A stretch of DNA of 32,671 bases from Tychonema sp. LEGE 07203 (GCF_015207285.1 NZ_JADEXD010000067.1:1-32671); one strand, 5' to 3'; shown: positions 15,885 to 25,186, counted from the stretch's first letter. The notes: generated by a model not told the origin, from the sequence alone. A program made the numbers and translations.

Positions 15885-17873
15885 ATGATAGAAGAAATTA
15901 TTAGTGACAGTCGAAATGGCACTCGCCCTAAAGTTTCTGATGAAAATTTGAAGCTGAACGATCAACCGACACAGAATTTTGAAATTGTTGATAAAATTCC
16001 GAATGACACTGTTCCTGAAGTGGCTCTGGAATCTCCGAGTTTGCCGGAAAGCGAGCCTACAAATAATATTTTAGCAAAAGAACCGAAGCCTCAAAAGGTG
16101 CTGGCGAAAGGGCGAATTGCGATGTTTTTGCTGGGGTTGTTGTTGCTTGGTGGTTTGGGATTTTTGGTTTGGCAACGGGCGATCGCCCCTAAACCGGAAA
16201 AAGCGAGCCGTCGCGGTGGTAAAATGCAAATAACTCCAGTTCTGGTGGCGACGGCGACTAAAAAAACTGTGCCGATTCAGTTACAGGCGATCGGTACTGT
16301 GCAATCTGGTGCTACTGTTTCGGTGACAGCACAGGCTAGCGGGCGGGTGACGGGGGTTTATTTTAAGAAAGGGCAAGAAGTTAAGAAAGGACAGTTGCTT
16401 TTCTCGATCGACGATCGCTCTCAAAATGCTTCGATCCAACAAGCTCAGGGTATCGTAGCAAAAGACCGGGCGCAGGTGCAACAAGCGACGGCTAATCTTG
16501 CTAAAGATCGAGGAATTGTCGAACAAGCTAGGGCGACTTTGGATAAAGATAGAGGAATTGTCGAACAAGCTAGGGCGACTCTGCAAAAAGATTTGGGTGT
16601 TGTCGAACAAGCGAAAATGACTCTGGCGAAAGATAAGGGAGTTGTTGAACAGGCGAAAATGACGTTGGAAAAAGACTTAGGTGCGGTTAAGCAGGCGATG
16701 GCAACTTTGAGCAAAGATCGAGCGCAAGCCGAGTATGCCGAAGCCCAAAGTCAACGTTACGCAGAGCTCTACAAACAAGGAGTAATTAGTCAAGATCAGG
16801 CGCAACAATACGCTACCAGCAGTCGAGCTGCAGCGGCAACGGTGGAGCTTGACAAACAGGCGATCGCCAATGCAGAAACGGCGGTAAAGAGCGATCGCAT
16901 TGGCATCACAAATGCGGAGTCTGTCGTCAAAGGTGACTCCGTGGCGATCGCAAATGCTGAAACTGCGGTGAAGAGCGATTTGGTCGGAATTGAGAACGCT
17001 CAGACGGCGGTGAAGAGCGATTTAGTGGGGATTGACAATGCTCGGGCTGTTGTTGATGGCGATCGATCGGCGATCGAGGGTGCTCAAGCTAGTGTCAGCG
17101 CCGACGGCGGTAGTTTGCAAAACGCTCAGGTGCAATCATCCTATACTAAAGTGTTTGCGCCGATCGACGGACGCGCCGGCAATATCCTAGTCACAGAAGG
17201 CAATGTAGTGCAACCGAGCACAGACAAACCCTTAGTCACAATCTCGAAAATCAATCCTATTCAAGTTGCCTTTTCTGTTCCCGAATCCAACCTTCCAGAC
17301 ATCCAAAAATACGTAGAAAATGGCAAGCTAAAAGTTGATGTCACCTTTGCCGGCAACAATCGCCCAATATCAGGAACATTGTCATTTGTCAACAACACGG
17401 TTGATAATTCCACAGGCTCTATTCAACTGATTGGCGATTTTAATAACGCCGATGGAAAACTATTTCCCGGTCAATTTGTCAATACTACCTTAACATTATC
17501 TCAACAGCCAAATGCAATTGTAGTTCCCTCCCAAGCAGTACAAACCGGGCCGAACGGACAGTTTGTATTTGTCGCCCAAGATGACGATACAGTAGACAAT
17601 GTGCCTGTAGTTGTCGGAAATACGATCGGCGGATTAAGTGTCATCAAAAAAGGTGTGGATGCTGGTGATGATGTTGTCACCGACGGACAAGCTAATCTGG
17701 TTGATGGTAGCAAGATTCGGATTAAAGATGCTGAGGATGCTAAAGATAATTCAGATAGCAGTAAAGGCAATAATAATTCAGACACATCTAAAGCCAAAGA
17801 AACTGGTGCAAAATCTGGCAGCGATTCCAATTCATCGGGAAATAAGTCATGGAAATCCCGCAAAAATCCCTAG
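15885..17873 (+). CDS. RND efflux membrane-fusion protein with extended coiled-coil hairpin
   Basis: Periplasmic adaptor (HlyD/AcrA family) of a tripartite RND pump, 662 aa, much longer than the usual 370-420. Order: a polar cytosolic N terminus (1-75), one membrane anchor (~76-98, LLGLLLLGGLGFLVW), lipoyl half-motif (GRVTGVYFKKGQEVKKGQ), a giant alpha-hairpin (~180-420) built of 14-residue repeats, the second lipoyl half (FAPIDGRAGNILVTEGNVV), a beta-barrel and membrane-proximal domain, and a Ser/Asn/Lys-rich tail. ATG 15885 is preferred over 15834 and 15858 because AAGAGG precedes it. Two RND pump genes follow downstream on the same strand. No outer-membrane factor gene is in the window, so a TolC-like partner must be encoded elsewhere. 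Confidence 0.93.
   Translation: MIEEIISDSRNGTRPKVSDENLKLNDQPTQNFEIVDKIPNDTVPEVALESPSLPESEPTNNILAKEPKPQKVLAKGRIAMFLLGLLLLGGLGFLVWQRAIAPKPEKASRRGGKMQITPVLVATATKKTVPIQLQAIGTVQSGATVSVTAQASGRVTGVYFKKGQEVKKGQLLFSIDDRSQNASIQQAQGIVAKDRAQVQQATANLAKDRGIVEQARATLDKDRGIVEQARATLQKDLGVVEQAKMTLAKDKGVVEQAKMTLEKDLGAVKQAMATLSKDRAQAEYAEAQSQRYAELYKQGVISQDQAQQYATSSRAAAATVELDKQAIANAETAVKSDRIGITNAESVVKGDSVAIANAETAVKSDLVGIENAQTAVKSDLVGIDNARAVVDGDRSAIEGAQASVSADGGSLQNAQVQSSYTKVFAPIDGRAGNILVTEGNVVQPSTDKPLVTISKINPIQVAFSVPESNLPDIQKYVENGKLKVDVTFAGNNRPISGTLSFVNNTVDNSTGSIQLIGDFNNADGKLFPGQFVNTTLTLSQQPNAIVVPSQAVQTGPNGQFVFVAQDDDTVDNVPVVVGNTIGGLSVIKKGVDAGDDVVTDGQANLVDGSKIRIKDAEDAKDNSDSSKGNNNSDTSKAKETGAKSGSDSNSSGNKSWKSRKNP
16458..17141 (+). 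repeat. In-gene 42-bp repeats coding two matched coiled-coil arms
   Basis: Residues 192-275 of the adaptor are six 14-residue units of the type KDRGIVEQARATL, plus a seventh degenerating into the hairpin tip. Residues 322-405 are six units of the type SDLVGIENAQTAVK, plus a degenerate seventh. Units two and three of the first arm are nearly identical at DNA level, pointing to recent unit duplication. Between the arms lies the tip (AEAQSQRYAELYKQGVISQ). Confidence 0.9.
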
Positions 17874-17967
17874 GGCGATCGATTTTATATTTGGATTGTC
17901 GAAAGTTATTTGGCAGACAAAAGTAATCTCAAACTCCTGCAATTTCTTCACTTCGTTTCGTTCGCAA

Positions 17968-18208
17968 AGTCATTAGTCATCAGTCATTAGTCATTAGTCA
18001 TTAGTCATTAGTCATTAGTTGTTGGGAATTGGTTATTGGTTATTGGTTATTGGTTACTGGTTATTGGTTACTGGTTATTGGCTACGAATTCCCGATTTCC
18101 AATTCTCAATTCCCAATAATAACTAACAACTAACAAATAACAACTAACAAATAACAATTAACAGTCAACAGTCAACAGTCAACAGTCAACAGTCAACCAT
18201 CAACAGTC
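17968..18208. repeat. Compound STRR between adaptor and first RND pump gene
   Basis: Several 7-bp repeat tracts lie side by side: AGTCATT from 17968 to ~18018, GGTTATT/GGTTACT from ~18030 to 18079, AACAACT/AACAAAT from 18121 to ~18158, and CAGTCAA from ~18162 to 18208. They fill most of the 365-base gap between the adaptor stop and the pump start. The pump gene lacks an evident ribosome-binding site. No other gene is seen in the gap. Confidence 0.92.
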
Positions 18209-18238
18209 ATTTCAGTAAAACCGAAATTGATATAACCA

Positions 18239-21200
18239 ATGAATCTCTCAGAACCATTTATTCGCCGTCCAATTATGACCACATTGGTGATGGCGGCAAT
18301 TATAATTTTTGGTTGGATGAGTTATCGCTTGCTACCGATTAGCGATTTGCCCAACGTCGATTATCCCACAATTCAAGTTAGCGCTTCCCGCCCCGGTGCT
18401 AGCCCGGAAACGATGGCGGCATCGGTAGCGCGCCCCCTAGAAAAGCAATTTTCGAGTATTGCTGGACTCGATACGCTGACTTCTACCAGTACCAGCGGCA
18501 AAACTCAAATTACCCTGCAATTCAATCTCAGTCATAATATTGATGATGCGGCGCAAGATGTCGAATCGGCAATTTCTTCAGCCTCGGGCCAAATGCCTAA
18601 CGATTTGCCAAATCCGCCGACTTACAGCAAAGTCAATCCCGCCGACGGGCCAATTCTTTACCTTTATCTTACTTCGCCAACTTTGCCGCTTTCTGAGGTT
18701 GATAGCTACGCGCAAAGTTATCTCGCGCAAAAGCTTTCGACAATCAGCGGTGTGGCGCAAGTACAGATTTACGGTTCTCAAAAATATGCGGCCCGAATTC
18801 AACTCGATCCGCAACAGTTAGCAGCGCGGCAAATTGGCATCGACAAAGTGCAAACTGCTATCCAACAAGGCAATGTTAATTTACCTACAGGAAGTCTTTC
18901 GGGAAGTTATAAAAACTTTGCGGTGCAAACTAACGGACAACTGAAAGATGCTGCTGCATTCCGCCGTTTAATTGTGACATATAAAAACGGACAGCCTGTT
19001 TATCTCGAACAATTAGGGCGAGTGGTTGACAGTGTAGAAAATACTCAACTTGCTAGTTGGTACAATAACGATCGCGCAATTATCCTCACGATTCAGAGAC
19101 AGCCGGGCACGAATACCGTAGAAGTGGTAGATACGATTCAAAAATTGCTACCCAATTTGAGAAGTCAGATTCCAAGTTCGATCGCGCTTGGGGTGATGTA
19201 CGATGCGTCTCAATCGATTCGCGAGTCGGTGGATGATGTGCGGTTTACCCTCGTTTTGACGATCGCCCTTGTCATCTTAGTAATTTTCGTATTTTTACGC
19301 AACCTTTCTGCCACAGTCATTCCTAGTTTAGCGCTACCGGTATCGCTGATCGGCACCTTCGGTATCATGCACTTGTTCGACTACTCCCTCGACAACTTGT
19401 CAATGATGGCCCTGACGCTATCTGTGGGCTTTGTAGTCGATGATGCGATCGTCATGCTCGAAAACATCGTCCGCCACATCGAAGCCGGAGAAAGCCCGCG
19501 AGAAGCCGCGCTAAACGGCTCTAGCGAAATCGGTTTTACGATTTTATCGATGACGCTTTCCTTGGTGGCGGTGTTTATTCCGATGTTATTTATGAGCGAG
19601 TTGTTGGGGCGCTTATTTCATGAATTTGCCGTCACAATTGCGGTTTCTATTTTAGTCTCCGGCTTTGTTTCTTTGACTTTGACACCGATGTTGTGCAGCC
19701 GTTTTTTGCGCCCGGTAAATCACGAAAATCAAAGCCAGCTTTATCGAGCTTCTGAATACGTATTCGATCGAATTTTAAGCCTGTACGATTGGAGTCTGAA
19801 AATAGCCTTAAAATATCACCGCACCACGATGATTTTATCATTAGCAATGGTGTTCGTTACAGTTGGATTATTTATTGTAGTTCCCAAAGGCTTTATTCCC
19901 AGCCAAGATACGGGACAAATTACCGGAGTTACCCAAGCCGCCCAAGATGCCTCTTTTGATGAATTATCTCGCCACCAGCAAGCGGTTGTCAGTGCGATTC
20001 GCCAAGATCCAAACGTGGAAGCAGTAAACTCGAATATCGGGGCAGGTTCGAGCGCCAATGGCGGCGGGGCTGCGGTTGCGGGGAATTCCGGCAGCTTGTT
20101 TGTGCGCCTCAAACCGATCTCGCAGCGGCAGATGGGTGCGGATGAAATTGTGCAGAGTTTGCGATCGCAATTAGCCGAAATTCCAGGCATTCAAGTCTTC
20201 TTGCAAAATCCTCCAGCAATCCCGCTGGGCACTCAACAAAGCACGGGATTGTACCAACTGGCGCTGCAAAGTTCGGATGTTTTACCGCTGCGTAAATACG
20301 TACCGCAACTAATTGAAAAAATGAAAGCAATACCGGAAATTCAGGATATTAACAGCGATTTGCAGATGACTGCTCAAATCAAAATTGATATCGATCGCGA
20401 CAAAGCCTCAGCATTAGGAATTACGGCTAGTCAAATCGAAAACACCCTGAGAAATGCCTACGGTGCCTACCAAGTTTCGACGATTTACGGTGCGAGTAAC
20501 CAGTATCAAGTTATTTTGGAACTAGAACCAAAGTATCAAAAAGATCCGAATGCTTTGATGCAGCTTTACATCAGTACAGCGGGTAATTCTAGCGATGCTT
20601 CTGGGGGTGAAACCCAGGTGCCGCTAGCAACGGTTGCCAAAATTTCTCTAGGAGTTGCACCGTTAATTGTCAACCACGTCGGTAGGATGAATGCTGCGAC
20701 AATTTCCTACAACCTCGCGCCTGGGGTGGCGCTGGGAAATGCAAATAGCGCGATCGACAAAATCATCAAATCGCTGATTCCTGAGAGCATTTCCACCAAT
20801 TATAAGGGTGCGAGTCAAGTGTTTCAGAGTTCGCTACCTAGTTTGGGGATGTTGTTGGCGATCGCAATTTTGGTCATCTATTTAATCCTCGGCATTTTGT
20901 ACGAAGATTTCATCCATCCGATTACAATTTTGTCGGGATTACCTTCGGCGGGATTTGGAGCATTATTAACACTAATGTTGTTTGGAGTCGAACTCAACGT
21001 TTATTCGTTCATCGGCATCATCTTGCTGGTAGGAATTGTCAAGAAAAATGGGATTATGATGGTCGATTTTGCGATCGAAGCCCAGCGCATAGATGGCAAA
21101 AAACCGGCGGAAGCAATCTATCAAGCCTGCTTAGTGCGTTTCCGACCAATTATGATGACTACAATGGCAGCATTAATGGGCACATTACCAATTGCATTGG

Positions 21201-21382
21201 GAGTTGGTGCAGGTTCAGAATCTCGCCGCCCGTTAGGTATTGCAGTTGTCGGCGGACTGTTATTTTCACAAGTTTTAACGCTGTATCTAACGCCCGTATT
21301 TTACATCTACATGGAGTCGTGGCGAAAGAAACTCAGAGAGGTTAAATTCGGGCAAGTATTTTCATTTAAAGGAGGGCGGTAA
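18239..21382 (+). CDS. RND multidrug efflux pump, first subunit (HAE1/AcrB-like)
   Basis: Proton-driven inner-membrane pump of the resistance-nodulation-division family, 1047 aa, full length. It starts in the typical way (NLSEPFIRRPIMTTLVM) with TM1, then a large periplasmic porter loop, TM2-6, a second loop and TM8-12. The proton-relay residues are present: the Asp pair D401/D402 in GFVVDDAIVMLENI (TM4) and K935 in GIVKKNGIMMVDF (TM10). The motif FMSELLGRLFHEFAVTIA is also normal. Substrates cannot be predicted. With the adaptor before it and a second, distinct RND gene 594 bases after it, the arrangement resembles mdtABC. No ribosome site is visible ahead of ATG 18239; the leader is STRR-derived. 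Confidence 0.95.
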   Translation: MNLSEPFIRRPIMTTLVMAAIIIFGWMSYRLLPISDLPNVDYPTIQVSASRPGASPETMAASVARPLEKQFSSIAGLDTLTSTSTSGKTQITLQFNLSHNIDDAAQDVESAISSASGQMPNDLPNPPTYSKVNPADGPILYLYLTSPTLPLSEVDSYAQSYLAQKLSTISGVAQVQIYGSQKYAARIQLDPQQLAARQIGIDKVQTAIQQGNVNLPTGSLSGSYKNFAVQTNGQLKDAAAFRRLIVTYKNGQPVYLEQLGRVVDSVENTQLASWYNNDRAIILTIQRQPGTNTVEVVDTIQKLLPNLRSQIPSSIALGVMYDASQSIRESVDDVRFTLVLTIALVILVIFVFLRNLSATVIPSLALPVSLIGTFGIMHLFDYSLDNLSMMALTLSVGFVVDDAIVMLENIVRHIEAGESPREAALNGSSEIGFTILSMTLSLVAVFIPMLFMSELLGRLFHEFAVTIAVSILVSGFVSLTLTPMLCSRFLRPVNHENQSQLYRASEYVFDRILSLYDWSLKIALKYHRTTMILSLAMVFVTVGLFIVVPKGFIPSQDTGQITGVTQAAQDASFDELSRHQQAVVSAIRQDPNVEAVNSNIGAGSSANGGGAAVAGNSGSLFVRLKPISQRQMGADEIVQSLRSQLAEIPGIQVFLQNPPAIPLGTQQSTGLYQLALQSSDVLPLRKYVPQLIEKMKAIPEIQDINSDLQMTAQIKIDIDRDKASALGITASQIENTLRNAYGAYQVSTIYGASNQYQVILELEPKYQKDPNALMQLYISTAGNSSDASGGETQVPLATVAKISLGVAPLIVNHVGRMNAATISYNLAPGVALGNANSAIDKIIKSLIPESISTNYKGASQVFQSSLPSLGMLLAIAILVIYLILGILYEDFIHPITILSGLPSAGFGALLTLMLFGVELNVYSFIGIILLVGIVKKNGIMMVDFAIEAQRIDGKKPAEAIYQACLVRFRPIMMTTMAALMGTLPIALGVGAGSESRRPLGIAVVGGLLFSQVLTLYLTPVFYIYMESWRKKLREVKFGQVFSFKGGR

Positions 21383-21406
21383 AAATAACCTTGATAAAAT
21401 ATTCGT

Positions 21407-21695
21407 AGGGTGCGTCGCCTGCGATCGATATCTAACTAAATAGACAAGATTTGATAAGTCTTTGATTGATACATAAACCGCAGATGTCAAGCAGATAAAC
21501 ACAGATAAACGCAGATAATTTTAGGATAGTAAACCTGGTATAAGGTGAGTCGCCATGAGATTGTTTGCTCGTTACTTTCGCTCTGCCTGGTAATGCAGAT
21601 AGGCGAGGCTCTACCTCCTTTGGTATCGCAACTTAAACGAGAAAGGACTTTAGGAGTTTAAGTTATTAAAATTTCGATCCTTAGCGACACACCCT
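21407..21695. repeat. Possible MITE-like relic flanked by AGGGTGCGTCGC arms
   Basis: AGGGTGCGTCGC (21407-21418) and GCGACACACCCT (21684-21695) are inverted with one mismatch in twelve, 289 bases end to end. Inside are ACGCAGATAAACGCAG-type short repeats and a degenerate copy of the CTCTGCCTGGTAA palindrome. No coding frame is seen. The pieces could be a decayed non-autonomous element or a chance cluster of dispersed repeats. Confidence 0.5.
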
Positions 21696-21741
21696 GCAAC
21701 TTATTCCCTCTTCCTGATGACGTTGTACGGAAAGCAGTTGC

Positions 21742-21970
21742 CAGTTGTCAGTTGTCAGTTGTCAGTTGTCAGTTGTCAGTTGTCAGTTGTTACCAATAAC
21801 AAATAACAAATAACAAATAACAAATAACTTCTTCCTTCTTCCTTCTTCCTTCTTCCTTCTTCCTTCTTCCTCCGACGGAATTACATCCGTTACATCCGTT
21901 ACATCCCGTACATTGCTCGTTGCCGAACTTCCCTCTTCCTTCTTCCTTCTTCCTTCTTCCCTCTTCCTTC
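21742..21970. repeat. Compound STRR running into the second RND start
   Basis: Seven copies of GTCAGTT (21742-~21790), four to five of AATAACA (21794-~21827), about six of TTCTTCC (21829-~21872), three of the 9-mer TTACATCCG (21881-~21908) and more TTCTTCC units (~21931-21970). The final pyrimidine tract ends six bases before the pump start codon. With the element before it, this explains the whole 594-base gap (21383-21976); no gene is present. Confidence 0.92.
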
Positions 21971-21976
21971 ATAATT

Positions 21977-24900
21977 ATGAACCTATCAGAAATCTTTATC
22001 CGCCGCCCCGTAATGACTACCTTAGTCACAGTCGGCATTCTAATCTTCGGTTTAATGAGTTATTTTCTGCTACCAATTAGCGCCCTACCGCACGTAGAAT
22101 ATCCCTTTATCAGCGTCTCCGCCAGCTTACCCGGTGCAACGCCAGAAACCATGTCATCCTCCGTCGCCGCACCGCTAGAAAGGCAGTTTACAGAAATAGC
22201 AGGGCTGAATTCTTTTAACTCTACAAGTTCCACCGGTAGCGCCAGAATTTCCCTGCAATTCGACTTCAGCCGCAGCGTCAATTCTGCTGCTAAAGACGTA
22301 CAAGCTGCGATCGCCGCCGCCGCAGGTTCCTTGCCCGCTGGAATGACCAAAGCGCCCAGCTACCGCAAGGTTAACCCTTCTGTTTCGCCAATTCTCTACC
22401 TCTATTTGTACTCAAAAACCTTATCCATTGCAGCAGTAGACGAAGCCGCAGAAGTGACGGTGGCCCAACCAATTTCGGCGATAGATGGTGTGGCGCAAGT
22501 GCAGGTTTACGGGCAGAAAGAATATGCCGTGCGGATTCAACTCGATCCGCGAGAATTGACTGCGAGGGGAATCGGATTAGATCAAATTAGAACCGCCATT
22601 ACTCAAGGAAATGTTAACTTGCCAACTGGCAGCCTTTCCGGCGATAAAAAAAGCTATTTAATTCAGGTAAACGGTCAATTAAATACTGCTGCAGAATATC
22701 GATCGCTGATCGTTGCTTACAAAAATGGCGCAGCAGTGCGGCTGCAAGATTTAGGAAATGTCTTTGATGACGTGCAGAACAACAAAGTGTTGAATTTGTA
22801 CAGCGATCGACAAGTCAACAATCAACCTGCAATCTTGCTTGCAGTGCAGCCTCAACCCGATGCAAATACCGTTGATATTGTCGATGCGGTAGTGCGAATG
22901 TTACCTTCACTAAAACAACAAATTCCCCAATCGATCGAAATGGGAATCATGTACGATCGTTCTCAATCTATTCGGGCTTCTGTAGACGATGTGAAGTTCT
23001 CCTTAGTGTTGTCGGTGTGTCTGGTTGTCTTAGTAATTTTTATCTTTTTACGGAACATCACAGCGACGCTAATTCCGAGTTTAGCTTTGCCGGTGGCGAT
23101 TATTGGCACCTTTGCTGTGATGTATCAGTTGGGATACTCGTTAGATAACTTGTCTCTGATGGCGCTGACGCTTTCAGTGGGGTTTGTGGTGGATGATGCG
23201 ATCGTAGTTCTGGAAAATATTGTCCGCCACCAAGAAATGGGAGAAGCACCCCTAGAAGCAGCATTAAAAGGCTCGAAAGAAATTGGTTTTACCATTCTTT
23301 CAATGACGCTTTCATTGGTGGCAGTGTTTATTCCTCTGATGTTTATGAGTGGATTAATCGGTAGATTGTTTCACGAATTTGCTGTGACTATTGCTGTAGC
23401 AATTTTGGTGTCGGGCTTTGTATCTCTGAGCCTGACACCGATGTTGTGCAGTCGATTTCTCAAATCCCCGTCCCACCACCAAAAAACAAACCGCTTCTAC
23501 CGCTTCTGGGAGCGGGGATTTGAGCTACTTTTGCAAGGATATGAATGGACGCTTAAACCTGTTTTGAAATACCGTTTTTTAACGCTGATTGTTTCGGTTG
23601 TTCTCCTGGCATTTACGGCTTATTTGTTTGTTTTAGTTCCGAAAGGTTTTATTCCGACTGAAGACACCGGACAATTGATGGCTAACACGAAAGGAGCGCA
23701 AGATATTTCGTTTGATGATATGATGATTCACCAACAACAAATTGTTGATATCCTTCGGAAAGATCCAAATATTGCAGCGTTGAATTCAACTGTAGGTGCG
23801 AGTGGCCCGAACGCATCGGCAAATAACGGACGGATTACAATTAGGCTCAAACCGATCTCGCAACGCCGCCTCAGTGCGGATGAAATTATCCAAAAACTAA
23901 CTCCGAAATTGCGCGGAATTCCAGGAATTCAAGCTTTTTTGCGTTCTCCGGCCGCAATTCCGATTGGCGGTCAACAAACGAATTCGCAATATCAGTTTAC
24001 GGTGCAAAGTTTAGATTTGCAAGCGCTGCGTCAAGCGGTGCCGGAATTGTTAGCTAAAGTTAAAACCCTGCCGGGATTGCGCGGTGTCGATAGCGATTTG
24101 CAATTGAGCACGCCTCAGCTTGAGGTTAAAGTCGATCGCGCTAAAGCAGCAATCGTCGGTGTTAGCCCCCAACAAGTGCAGAAAACCCTCAGCGCTGCTT
24201 ACGCTTCAGGACAGGTTTCGACGATTTATACTCCCAACAATCAATTTACGGTTGTGTTGGAATTAAAGCCTGAGTTTCAGCGCGATCCGAGTGCTTTGTC
24301 GATGCTGTACGTGCGATCGAATACCGGACAAATGATCTCGTTAAGTGCGATCGCAAATATTACCCAAACAGTCGGCCCGCTCACAGTCAATCACCTAAGC
24401 GGATTGCCTTCTGCTACAATCTCTTTTGATACGCTTCCAGGCACATCGCTGAGTCAAGCAACCGCCGCCATTGAGAAAGTTGCCCAGGAAGTTTTGCCGC
24501 CGTCAGTAACAACAAGTTTTCAAGGTTCAGCCCAGGTATTCAACCAATCATTTAACGATTTAGGTTGGTTGTTAGTGGTTTCAATTTTAGTGATTTATCT
24601 AATTCTCGGCATTTTATACGAGGATTTTATTCACCCGCTGACAATTTTGTCAGGTTTACCATCAGCCGGATTTGGTGCGCTGTTAACTCTGGTAATTTTT
24701 GGGGTGGAATTGAATCTGTATTCGTTTATCGGGATTATTTTGCTGGTGGGAATTGTCAAGAAAAATGGGATTATGCTGGTGGATTTTGCGATCGAGAAAC
24801 AGCGACAAGACAGCAGCCACAGCGCCTTTGATGCCATTTACGAAGCTTGTGTCGTGCGCTTCCGCCCGATTATGATGACGACGATGGCGGCATTAATTGG

Positions 24901-25111
24901 CACTTTGCCGATCGCCCTGGGCGTGGGTAGCGGTTCGGAATCGCGCCGCCCGTTGGGAATTGCGATCGTCGGCGGATTGCTGTTTTCGCAAATTTTAACC
25001 CTGTATTTGACTCCAGTATTTTACATTTACATGGAAGGGTTGAGAAAACGGTTAAGTCATCCCAAAATCAAGTTTTCTGAATTATTTTTGCGTCCTAAAA
25101 CTCGCTCTTAA
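21977..25111 (+). CDS. RND multidrug efflux pump, second subunit (HAE1/AcrB-like)
   Basis: A second full-length RND pump of 1044 aa, clearly paralogous to the first but diverged over its whole length. It begins NLSEIFIRRPVMTTLVT and keeps the proton-relay residues D406/D407 (GFVVDDAIVVLENI) and K928 (GIVKKNGIMLVDF). The frame is open from 21920, but those 19 residues (repeats of LPSSF) are translated from the STRR and are unlikely to be used; ATG 21977 aligns with the first pump. No ribosome-binding site precedes it. Two different RND subunits behind a single adaptor suggest a mixed trimer like MdtB/MdtC, although two alternative homotrimers sharing the adaptor are also possible. Confidence 0.95.
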   Translation: MNLSEIFIRRPVMTTLVTVGILIFGLMSYFLLPISALPHVEYPFISVSASLPGATPETMSSSVAAPLERQFTEIAGLNSFNSTSSTGSARISLQFDFSRSVNSAAKDVQAAIAAAAGSLPAGMTKAPSYRKVNPSVSPILYLYLYSKTLSIAAVDEAAEVTVAQPISAIDGVAQVQVYGQKEYAVRIQLDPRELTARGIGLDQIRTAITQGNVNLPTGSLSGDKKSYLIQVNGQLNTAAEYRSLIVAYKNGAAVRLQDLGNVFDDVQNNKVLNLYSDRQVNNQPAILLAVQPQPDANTVDIVDAVVRMLPSLKQQIPQSIEMGIMYDRSQSIRASVDDVKFSLVLSVCLVVLVIFIFLRNITATLIPSLALPVAIIGTFAVMYQLGYSLDNLSLMALTLSVGFVVDDAIVVLENIVRHQEMGEAPLEAALKGSKEIGFTILSMTLSLVAVFIPLMFMSGLIGRLFHEFAVTIAVAILVSGFVSLSLTPMLCSRFLKSPSHHQKTNRFYRFWERGFELLLQGYEWTLKPVLKYRFLTLIVSVVLLAFTAYLFVLVPKGFIPTEDTGQLMANTKGAQDISFDDMMIHQQQIVDILRKDPNIAALNSTVGASGPNASANNGRITIRLKPISQRRLSADEIIQKLTPKLRGIPGIQAFLRSPAAIPIGGQQTNSQYQFTVQSLDLQALRQAVPELLAKVKTLPGLRGVDSDLQLSTPQLEVKVDRAKAAIVGVSPQQVQKTLSAAYASGQVSTIYTPNNQFTVVLELKPEFQRDPSALSMLYVRSNTGQMISLSAIANITQTVGPLTVNHLSGLPSATISFDTLPGTSLSQATAAIEKVAQEVLPPSVTTSFQGSAQVFNQSFNDLGWLLVVSILVIYLILGILYEDFIHPLTILSGLPSAGFGALLTLVIFGVELNLYSFIGIILLVGIVKKNGIMLVDFAIEKQRQDSSHSAFDAIYEACVVRFRPIMMTTMAALIGTLPIALGVGSGSESRRPLGIAIVGGLLFSQILTLYLTPVFYIYMEGLRKRLSHPKIKFSELFLRPKTRS

Positions 25112-25186
25112 AAGCTAAATTAAGAGGTGATTCAACCGCAGAAGCACGCGGACGCGGATCAAGAAAAAGGTGGGGAAATACCCAGG

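Noticed and set aside
17968-18208. STRR tracts as CRISPR or phage attachment site
   Set aside because: Units are 7 bp without spacers, and no integrase or phage genes are present.
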